NCBI RefSeq assembly: GCF_900169065.1
Contig: NZ_FXZB01000005.1
Coordinates: 107,338-171,337 of the forward strand
Direction: 5' to 3'
Length of the DNA stretch: 64,000 nucleotides
From: Brevibacterium aurantiacum
GTDB lineage: Bacteria; Actinomycetota; Actinomycetes; Actinomycetales; Brevibacteriaceae
Shown: positions 58,751-64,000 of the stretch, in pieces
Position numbering within the stretch: position 1 is the stretch's first letter
Layout of the letters: every line of letters begins with the position of its first letter
Translations under genes and position numbers: made by a program
The notes under the pieces: model-generated
Seen by the model: only the letters and a program-made list of their open reading frames with translations
What the model was told of the DNA's origin: nothing
The model's database searches: none

Positions 58751-59110
58751 CTACTTGCTTGGCATCCAGTCGTTCCACTCTTGAGGGGACCAGCCACCGG
58801 ATCGCCCGGGCTTAGCCGGGGTCCCTGGGATGCCAGGCCGTCCGGGACGTCCGCCGATCCCCGGCCTGCCTGGTACACCGCTGAATCCCGGGCGAGGGAT
58901 GGAGGCGGAAACTTCACGCGTCATCCCGATGGCACGGTTTTGGGAGTCCCAGAAGGCTCCCTGTTCGAACCAGCCAAGGTGGCAGCCCGTCTGGTAGCTG
59001 ATCACACTAGTTCCGTTGATAAAGCCTCGGTGCGCTCCGCCCAGGTCCAAGACTTCGTTACCGCAAAGCCAAGCGACGACAGTGCCGTTCTTGCTGAATA
59101 TGGGGTCCAT
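58751..59110 (-). CDS. 4-fold beta-flower domain protein with collagen-like tail
   Basis: 119 residues from the ATG at 59110 with AGGAG 9 nt upstream; a longer frame to 59311 is leader. Residues 1-65 are four similar beta units, each ending in an aromatic-Gly turn: DPIFSKNGTVVAWL, VLDLGGAHRGFI, SVISYQTGCHLGWF and AFWDSQNRAIGM. This is the 4-fold beta-flower pattern. Residues 72-105 are a Gly-Pro-rich collagen-like tract (PGRPGIGGRPGRPGIPG). The family is small and of unknown function, often found in mobile regions. Same strand as the DUF262 gene but about 820 nt from it. Confidence 0.75.
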   Translation of the reverse strand: MDPIFSKNGTVVAWLCGNEVLDLGGAHRGFINGTSVISYQTGCHLGWFEQGAFWDSQNRAIGMTREVSASIPRPGFSGVPGRPGIGGRPGRPGIPGTPAKPGRSGGWSPQEWNDWMPSK

Positions 59111-59336
59111 GATGTTTTTCTCCTCAAGTTGTTTGGGGCTACGGCGTTGTACTCGGCACGTATAGCGTATATGCGGGGCCTCTCCAGCTATCCAAGATGT
59201 TCTCCACCGTATCGAGGAACATCTCGCGAACACACCCAACTCCACGCAGCTGCGATACCGTTTTAGCTGGTCCACAGCTTCGGCTGCTTCCAACAAGTGC
59301 CAGCCGCTCAACAGATCATGGAAGTGGTAACCCCCA

Positions 59337-59547
59337 ATGGTCCAGCCAATGAAGAGAGTCGACCCGATGCCGGTGGGGCCCTTCTAGGGATCTAGTGGGT
59401 TTTGGGATCTGGGTGTTCTTCCTGGGAGTCATCGATGCATTGGCACTTGCCCCGTTGCACCACTTGACGCTCTATGTTGCCGGAGCAGCCCTGGTTGTCT
59501 GTGCGATCCACGTGACGCTACTCATGCGAAAACGCAGGACTAGATAG
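59337..59547 (+). pseudogene. Frameshifted small two-helix membrane protein
   Basis: An ATG at 59337 opens a 16-residue frame (KRVDPMPVGPF) ending at a TAG at 59385. A second frame from a GTG at 59395 encodes 50 residues with two membrane helices (GFGIWVFFLGVIDALALAP and LYVAGAALVVCAIHVTLLM) and a basic end (RKRRTR). Read together they resemble small actinobacterial two-helix proteins such as DUF2530, broken by a frameshift. The interval 59111-59336 holds nothing else recognised. Confidence 0.4.
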
Positions 59548-59561
59548 CAAGCAATCTGTAA

Positions 59562-59717
59562 GGCCCTCCCGATTCGAAAGGATCTTGCAGCCCTGGGGCA
59601 GAGCGGTTCGACGTCGTAAGCGTCAAGACCAAGGTCGACACGACTTCCGAATCCACGGAGATTTTTCCAGAGTTTATTCGGGTACGGAATGCGGTTGAAT
59701 TTAGGTTTAACGTATAG
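59562..59717 (+). other. Start-less open frame running into ychF repeat copy 2
   Basis: From just after a TAA at 59559-59561, 51 sense codons read without interruption into the VEFRFNV codons and a TAG at 59715-59717 (for example FDVVSVKTKVDTTSES and IFPEFIRVRNAVEF). There is no ATG, GTG or TTG in the frame. It looks like the 3' fragment of a gene whose end coincided with the repeat. Confidence 0.4.
59685..59717 (+). repeat. ychF 3'-end repeat, copy 2
   Basis: CGGAATGCGG followed by the VEFRFNV core and a TAG stop. Relative to copy 1 the core differs at synonymous positions only (AGG for AGA, AAC for AAT, GTA for GTG). Shares the CGGAATGCGG arm with copy 4. Confidence 0.8.
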
Positions 59718-59738
59718 CGTTAATGACGGTGTCCGTTA

Positions 59739-59744
59739 TACACT
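59739..59744 (+). promoter_or_regulatory. -10 hexamer for the higBA operon, leaderless
   Basis: TACACT ends 6 nt before the GTG of higB, so transcription would start on the start codon. No ribosome site is present upstream of higB. Confidence 0.45.
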
Positions 59745-59750
59745 GGACTC

Positions 59751-60032
59751 GTGATCAGATCGTTCAGCAGCAAGGACACCGAGCGCATCTGGCATGAGCA
59801 GTACGTCAAACGCGTTGACCGGATGGTGCAGCGGGCGACCTTGCGGAAGCTGGAACTGATCCATGCGGCGAAGGATGTCGAGGATCTCAGGGTCCCGCCA
59901 GTCAACCGGCTGGAGCGTCTGGTCGGCGACCGACGCGGGCGGCACAGCACCCGCGTGAACGCGCAATCGCGTCTCTGCTTCGTCTGGAGAGAAGGAGGTG
60001 CGGACAATGTCGAACTCGTCGACTACCACTGA
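59751..60032 (+). CDS. higB: HigB/RelE-type toxin
   Basis: 93 residues from a GTG. RelE/ParE superfamily, HigB group: IRSFSSKDTERIW, LRKLELIHAAKDVEDLRVPP, NRLERLVGDRRGRHSTRVNAQSRLCFVW and the closing VELVDYH. HigB toxins cleave mRNA on the ribosome. Its stop lies 26 nt inside higA, so the two are translationally coupled in toxin-first order, as is usual for HigBA. Confidence 0.92.
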   Translation: MIRSFSSKDTERIWHEQYVKRVDRMVQRATLRKLELIHAAKDVEDLRVPPVNRLERLVGDRRGRHSTRVNAQSRLCFVWREGGADNVELVDYH

Positions 60033-60327
60033 GGGCGACCTGATCGAGCCGATCCACCCGGGAGAGATCCTGCTGGAAGATTTCATCGAGGGCTTCGGGA
60101 TCACACAGAATAAGCTGGCCGTGTCCATCGGGGTGCCGCCGCGCCGGATCAACGAGATCGTGCACGGCAAGCGGGGAATCACAGCAGATACCGCGATCCG
60201 TCTGGCGCGATATTTCGGGACGTCCGAGGAATTGTGGATGAACCTGCAGTCAAACTACGAGCTGCGGCTCCAGCGCCGGGCTCTGCGGGACAAGCTTGCG
60301 GGGATCACGCCGTTGGAGGTTGCATGA
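60007..60327 (+). CDS. higA: HigA/VapI-type antitoxin
   Basis: 106 residues from the ATG at 60007 with a strong GAAGGAGGTG site (59991-60000). XRE-family HTH with the HigA opening IHPGEILLEDFIEGFGIT, then PPRRINEIVHGKRGITADTAIRLARYFG and the closing LWMNLQSNYEL. Binds HigB and probably represses the operon. The next gene overlaps by 4 nt. Confidence 0.93.
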   Translation: MSNSSTTTEGDLIEPIHPGEILLEDFIEGFGITQNKLAVSIGVPPRRINEIVHGKRGITADTAIRLARYFGTSEELWMNLQSNYELRLQRRALRDKLAGITPLEVA

Positions 60328-60809
60328 CTGTCCTCTTGGAAGAGCTCCGCGATTCTGCACAACGTGACGGCGTGGAGAAGTTCGTGGTCGGTGCGGTAAT
60401 ACATCAAGATGGGGCTGCGCTGGTCGTCACTCGTAGCGAACTGGACGACTTCCTGCCGGGGATCGACGAGGTGCCCTCTGGTGGGGTTGAGCTTGGCGAG
60501 ACCTTGGTTACGGCCCTTAACCGAGAGTTGTCCGAAGAGGTCGGGTTCGCTGCCGGCTCGATTGATGGCGACTTTCTTGAGACGTTCGATTATCGCTCCT
60601 CGTCGGGCAAGGCGACGAGACAGTTCACAGTCTCGGTGCCCTTGGCAGGTCGAGCAATTCGACTCTCTGACGAGCATGTCGCCTGCAGGTGGGTCACGGC
60701 AGAGAACGTCAGTGGGACGTCGTGCACGCTTGAGACGAGGCGCGTACTTGATGCGTGGTTCGCTCGCGGATCTTCTTGGGCCTACGGACTTCTACCGGAA
60801 TGTTGGTGA
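60324..60809 (+). CDS. Nudix hydrolase co-transcribed with higBA
   Basis: 161 residues from the ATG at 60324, overlapping the higA stop (ATGA). The Nudix box is complete: GGVELGETLVTALNRELSEEVGF fits GX5EX7REUXEEXGU (about residues 52-74). The substrate cannot be told from sequence; similar small Nudix enzymes hydrolyse (d)NTP or ADP-ribose derivatives. Tight overlap with a toxin-antitoxin pair is unusual and suggests a three-gene module. Confidence 0.88.
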   Translation: MTVLLEELRDSAQRDGVEKFVVGAVIHQDGAALVVTRSELDDFLPGIDEVPSGGVELGETLVTALNRELSEEVGFAAGSIDGDFLETFDYRSSSGKATRQFTVSVPLAGRAIRLSDEHVACRWVTAENVSGTSCTLETRRVLDAWFARGSSWAYGLLPECW

Positions 60810-60853
60810 GTTCAAGCCTGACGACTGCGATGCCCATTGATGTCTCTACGTGT

Positions 60854-60886
60854 GGGGACGTGGTTGAATTTAGGTTCAATGTATAG
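60854..60886 (+). repeat. ychF 3'-end repeat, copy 3
   Basis: GGGGACGT, then the core and a TAG stop. Ten codons [10 protein letters not shown] match the ychF end at the protein level with only synonymous changes (GTG for GTC, AGG for AGA, TTC for TTT, GTA for GTG). It keeps the ychF-like GGGGACGT arm, unlike copies 2 and 4. Confidence 0.82.
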
Positions 60887-61009
60887 GCGAGCTCCCGGTC
60901 AGCCACCGCTGGCATGAGAGCGTGGGGGAATCGCCGTTTCCTTCCGCGTGGGACGCCCCCGCACGGAGGCCTGGGTGGAATGACGATCTATCGGAGGGCA
61001 CACGCATAG

Positions 61010-62116
61010 GTGGCTGATTTCAAGGACGAGCTCTCGCCGGAGCTGATTCGGGCCCTGGGTCAGGATCTCTCCGTAGCCTGGGCCGCATTCGATCGGGCAG
61101 GGTTTGAGCGGACGGCCGGCGAGAACCTCGTCGGCCTGGAGATGAAAGCACGCATTCAGCAGATCGCTCATGCTCTCTGCGCGAGCATGCCGGCGGACCT
61201 GGACGTGGCAGACGAGGTGATTCGCCGCGTCCTCGCCGGAGGAGGCATGCAGGGTTGGGCTTCGCTTCCGGTCAACGAGTACGTGGCCGTCGCGATGCTG
61301 GGACGACCCGACATCGGGCTTCCGCTCCTGGCCGCGCTGACGCCGCGGTACACCGCGGAGTTCGCGATCCGTCATTTCATCGAGGCTCAGTACGAGCCGA
61401 CGATGGAGCGCCTCCGCGCCTGGGTGGCAGATCCTGACGAGCACGTTCGTCGCCTCGTCTCGGAGGGCACACGCCCACGACTGCCTTGGGGTCAACGCCT
61501 CACGCGGTTCATCGCCGATCCTCGGCCGGCACTCGAGCTCCTCGAGGAGCTCGTGAACGATGAATCCTTGTATGTCCGTCGCTCCGTGGCGAATCACCTC
61601 AACGACATCGCCAAGGATCATCCGGACGTCGTGCTCGAGGCTGCCAGAAGGTGGGCAGCGAAAAGCACTCGAGGCGACTACGTCGTCCGGCACGGTCTTC
61701 GAACTCTGATCAAGCGAGGTGATCCCGAAGCGCTGAGCATCCTCGGATTCGATCCCGAAGCTCCGATCGAGATCACCGGATTGGAATGCTCACACCCCTC
61801 GATTCCCATCGGCGGCGAGACGACGATCGCGTTCACCCTGCGGGCAGCTGCCGAGACGAAGGCAACTATCGATTACGTGGTCCACTATCAAGGTGCGCAC
61901 GGTCCCAAGGCCGGCAAGGTCTTCAAGCTCAGCGTTCGTGACCTGCCTGCTGGAGAGGCCGTCAGCTTTGTTCGACGTCATCGATTCGCGCCCGTCGCCA
62001 CCCGTCGAATCCATCCCGGACCGCATCTGATCGAGGTTCAGGTCAATGGGCGAGTGCTCGGCAAAGCTGTCGTGGACGTCTACGCCCCGGCTGCCACTGA
62101 TCCTCAAGAGCACTGA
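61010..62116 (+). CDS. AlkC-like DNA alkylation repair protein
   Basis: 368 residues from a GTG; GGAGG lies 13 nt upstream, which is far, so the start is tentative. HEAT-like helical repeats cover about 1-245, with the family block VRRLVSEGTRPRLPWGQRLTRF and SLYVRRSVANHLNDIAKDHPDVV. An Ig-like beta domain follows at about 255-360 (HPSIPIGGETTIAFTLRA; RIHPGPHLIEVQVNG). This two-part layout is that of AlkC-type glycosylases, which remove 3-methyladenine-type lesions without base flipping. It is the main cargo of the third segment. Confidence 0.85.
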   Translation: MADFKDELSPELIRALGQDLSVAWAAFDRAGFERTAGENLVGLEMKARIQQIAHALCASMPADLDVADEVIRRVLAGGGMQGWASLPVNEYVAVAMLGRPDIGLPLLAALTPRYTAEFAIRHFIEAQYEPTMERLRAWVADPDEHVRRLVSEGTRPRLPWGQRLTRFIADPRPALELLEELVNDESLYVRRSVANHLNDIAKDHPDVVLEAARRWAAKSTRGDYVVRHGLRTLIKRGDPEALSILGFDPEAPIEITGLECSHPSIPIGGETTIAFTLRAAAETKATIDYVVHYQGAHGPKAGKVFKLSVRDLPAGEAVSFVRRHRFAPVATRRIHPGPHLIEVQVNGRVLGKAVVDVYAPAATDPQEH

Positions 62117-62511
62117 GGTCGCTGCATCTGTTCGCAGACTGGCAGCGCCACGATCTCAGATGGGTCCTCGACCCATGCGATGAGAAGCCGATCGAGCCAC
62201 GTCTCCGGTGTCTTGATTGGCTTCGCGCCGAGATCGATCAGTCGGGCATAGCCTGCAGGTACGTCGTCGGTCCAGAGGATCACCGCCGCGTGCTGGCCGT
62301 CGGCGGTCGGGTCAAGTCCGTGGTCTTCGCGGGTGCTGGTCTCTGTTGCGAGACCGATTCGGTATCCGTCGAGTGCCAGGTCGACGTGAATCGGTGTTCC
62401 GTTACTTGGCGTGTGGAACACTTCCTTGAAGCCGAGCGCGTTGTAGAACGCGACAGCGCCGTTGATGTCACGCGTGAACAGAACGATCTGTGGCGTCCGG
62501 AAGAGGTCCAG
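62104..62511 (-). CDS. VOC-fold (glyoxalase/bleomycin resistance-like) protein, no canonical start
   Basis: The frame encodes a complete VOC domain of about 135 residues: FRTPQIVLFTRDINGAVAFY, then VDLALDGYRIGLAT, AAVILWTDDVPAGYARLID and IAWVEDPSEIVALPV. The first ATG/GTG/TTG in frame (GTG at 62421) would remove the first 30 residues. A CTG at 62511, just after an in-frame TGA, is the only place that gives full length. Either a rare start is used or the start was lost. It is convergent with the AlkC-like gene and overlaps its end by 13 nt. Confidence 0.7.
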   Translation of the reverse strand: MDLFRTPQIVLFTRDINGAVAFYNALGFKEVFHTPSNGTPIHVDLALDGYRIGLATETSTREDHGLDPTADGQHAAVILWTDDVPAGYARLIDLGAKPIKTPETWLDRLLIAWVEDPSEIVALPVCEQMQRPQCS

Positions 62512-62609
62512 CCGTCAATTCTGCGGTCGCCCGGCTCGTGACGCAACGAGTCGCCTGCCGGGCACAGACTCAGTGGTGTCGCCAAGTGTCCGCAGAGGTT
62601 GTTCTGTGC

Positions 62610-62642
62610 CGGAATGCGGTCGAATTTAGATTTAATGTCCAA
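62610..62642 (+). repeat. ychF 3'-end repeat, copy 4
   Basis: CGGAATGCGG arm and the VEFRFNV core, continuing CAA TAA, so the frame gains one Gln before a stop. It marks the right end of the repeat-delimited region. Core differences from copy 1 are synonymous (GTC for GTT, GTC for GTG). Confidence 0.8.
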
Positions 62643-63044
62643 TAAGGGCCTCTGACCAGGGATTTTATCTTCTCGGCCTCCGGTTGGGTTCGATGGACAG
62701 GTTCCGCTTTACCATCAGGTGCTAAGCGTTTGTCCCGCTGACCTGGGACTTTGATCGGTCTCTGCGGAGCTCTCGCAGAGGCCGATTCTCGTTGTCGCGT
62801 TGCGGTAGCGTCTCTGGCGAGTGGCTTCGGCTGGGCAGTTCTGCGGCGGGTTCAAGTTGTTCGACCCGCGATCTCGCGGAAGGTGCGCTGACTCAAAAAT
62901 CTGTCTGACTCATAAGTCGGTTATCCAACAACGCTTTGGTTCACTGGGGCAGGTCTCGTTCCGCCAGAGTGCGAGTGATTTCGTCCCGCTAGCAGCTCGC
63001 TCCCATGAGCCGCTGGTGGCGGTGCGATAGGTATTCTGGGGTGT
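62643..63044. other. Interval without a supported gene
   Basis: About 400 nt between repeat copy 4 and the MFS gene. It contains one terminator-like hairpin (62754-62786) and a -10-like TATTCT at 63032-63037 that would give a leaderless start at 63045. The short open frames have no recognisable product. Confidence 0.5.
62754..62786 (+). terminator. Orphan terminator hairpin
   Basis: A 13-bp stem with one G-T pair (62754-62766 with 62774-62786), a 7-nt loop, and TCTCGTTGT after it on the plus strand. No plus-strand gene ends here now, so it may mark a chromosomal gene end displaced or deleted by the insertions. Confidence 0.55.
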
Positions 63045-63380
63045 GTGTCCCTTGGTCGTTCTTTTCGTGTCCTGTGGGGAGCGAACGCTGCGTCGAACCT
63101 GGCTGACGGTTTAGCGTTCGTCTCGATCCCGCTGCTGGCAACCTCACTTACGGACGATCCGCGCTGGATCGCCGGGCTTTCGACGCTCTACGCGCTCGTC
63201 CGGTTGCTCGTGGCTCTGCCGATCGGCGTATGGGTCGATCGTGTGGACCGCCGTTTAATCCTGATCGTCGCAAATATTCTGCGGGGAGTTGCCGTTCTCG
63301 CCCTTGCGATCTGCGTGCACCTGGGCATCGGAGGTCTTGTCCTCCTCTACGCCGCTTACGCGGTCATTGAATATCCGTCT
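63045..63380 (+). pseudogene. MFS transporter, truncated by an IS21-family insertion
   Basis: The first ~112 residues of a major facilitator protein: RSFRVLWGANAASNLADGLA, then helices 2-4 with the MFS loop GVWVDRVDRRLILI. Similarity ends at the codons for VIEYPSC; the following DNA starts TGTTGGGGGCC and belongs to the insertion sequence. The rest of the gene is not in the window. Start is a GTG that is probably leaderless. Confidence 0.8.
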
Positions 63381-64000
63381 TGTTGGGGGCCGTCAATCGT
63401 GAGCTCGGGGGCCAGTTGCATGATCCCGCGATCGTGGACTTCGGGTCCAGCTATGGCGTTCGTGGGGGCCACGACTTATAAGCTCCTTTCACCGCGTGTA
63501 TAGGGCACGCGGCGAAAGGAGAATATTAATGGTACGCAAGATCAGGGCCAAACTGGTGTTACAGCTTCGAGCCGAGGGACTTCTGGCAGAGCGATCGCTG
63601 GCTCCCAGGCAATGTCACGCAAATCGGTCACGCAGGTCCTCGAGGCCGCCGACGCTGCGGGACTTGGGTGGGATGATGTCAAGGACCGTGCTGACAGTGA
63701 AGTGTATGGCCTCCTGTTCCCGGGCCGCGGGGACCATGACAGCGTGTTCGCCCAACCTGACTGGAAGGCAGTCCATAAGGAAATGGCCCGGGTCGGGGTG
63801 ACGCTGAAGCTCCTCCATGGCGAGTACGCCGATGAGTGCGCTGCGGCTGGTGATCCGGCGATGAGTTATGACCGGTTCTGCCGCACCTATCAGCGTCACG
63901 TTCTCGTCACCGGTGCAGCTTCTCGTGTGGGACACAAAGCCGCCCAGACCATCGAGGTCGACTGGTCCGGTCCGACAATGCAACTGCACACGGGGGCAGA
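63381..64000 (+). mobile_element. IS21-family insertion sequence, left part
   Basis: The left end is placed at 63381 (TGTTGGGGGCC), where MFS homology stops. The ~148-nt end region contains three GGGGGCC motifs (63385, 63407, 63464) resembling the repeated transposase-binding sites of IS21 ends. It is followed by istA, which runs past the window. The right end, istB and target duplication cannot be seen. Confidence 0.75.
63529..64000 (+). pseudogene. istA: IstA transposase, frameshifted and cut by the window edge
   Basis: ATG at 63529 with AAAGGAG at 7 nt. The first 17 residues (VRKIRAKLVLQLRAEG) are in one frame; homology then continues in another frame from 63584 (GRAIAGSQAMSRKSVTQVLE) through to the DDE-domain start IEVDWSGPTMQL at the window end. 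Restoring one T near 63581-63584 would join them as the family's usual EGLSGRAIA. The HTH lies across the break, so the copy is probably inactive, barring sequencing error. Confidence 0.8.

Noticed and set aside
58721..59266. Plus-strand frame of 181 codons overlapping the beta-flower gene
   Set aside because: The minus-strand product has a clear domain and a ribosome site; the plus-strand frame has no similarity and an unusual composition.
62895..62980. tRNA-Met-like anticodon arm (GACTCATAAGTC) followed by GGTTCAC-like sequence
   Set aside because: The acceptor and D arms do not pair and the T arm lacks the GGTTCRA consensus; a short chance resemblance rather than a tRNA or tRNA fragment att site.

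Overview
The window is high-GC actinobacterial chromosome, most likely from the order Micrococcales and plausibly Brevibacterium (the genus is inferred, not shown). Supporting signs are a mycothiol-conjugate amidase (Mca), a WhiB1-type iron-sulfur protein, the MtrA-MtrB-LpqB envelope signalling locus, frequent GTG starts and several starts that look leaderless. About 56 kb is dense core chromosome with almost no repeats. The last 8 kb is accessory DNA.

Layout. 1-4808 (minus) is an envelope operon: a multi-pass membrane protein, then DUF4129, DUF4350, MoxR ATPase and DUF58. 4941-10882 (plus) is mtrA-mtrB-lpqB-comF-hpf. 11011-13982 (minus) is a histidine kinase, a LuxR-type regulator and a DUF418 membrane protein, followed by an LmeA-like lipoprotein-type gene. 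14768-18763 (plus) is a YcaQ-type glycosylase and secA. 18786-22994 holds an Rv3235-like protein and a LysM protein (minus), then a small hypothetical, a small DNA-binding protein, and a CpaB/CpaE-like pair. 23004-30659 holds DUF6912, DUF2505, the giant NAD-glutamate dehydrogenase and a PdtaS-type kinase. 30928-35397 holds whiB1, a gamma carbonic anhydrase, LpdA, and a DGPF protein with its ECF42 sigma factor. 35423-39000 holds acyl-CoA carboxylase alpha, maf and an SGNH-type protein. 39066-55975 keeps the gene order known from Mycobacterium tuberculosis Rv1080c-Rv1112: greA, DUF4307, mca, a small membrane gene, hemolysin III, uppS, phoH2, fumC, glpX, DUF4245, xseB, xseA, ispH and ychF, with AI-2E, a carbonic anhydrase and rmuC interspersed.

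Accessory end. From the stop codon of ychF (55975) to about 62645 the DNA is organised by four copies of the ychF 3' end, at 55943-55975, 59685-59717, 60854-60886 and 62610-62642. In every copy the last codons still encode VEFRFNV, and all differences within that stretch are synonymous. This is what repeated site-specific integration at the end of a gene would leave behind. The copies delimit three small cargo segments: (1) a DUF262/DUF1524 GmrSD-like protein plus a 4-fold beta-flower protein with a collagen-like tail; (2) a HigB-HigA toxin-antitoxin pair co-transcribed with a Nudix hydrolase; (3) an AlkC-like DNA alkylation repair protein convergent with a VOC-fold protein that has lost an ordinary start codon. 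No recombinase is visible in any segment. Beyond the last copy, an MFS transporter gene is cut at about 63380 by an IS21-family element whose istA carries an early frameshift and runs off the window.

Best candidate for something undescribed: the ychF 3' end as an integration hotspot for small, recombinase-less cargo cassettes carrying defence and stress genes. The coding constraint on the site is readable in its synonymous variation.
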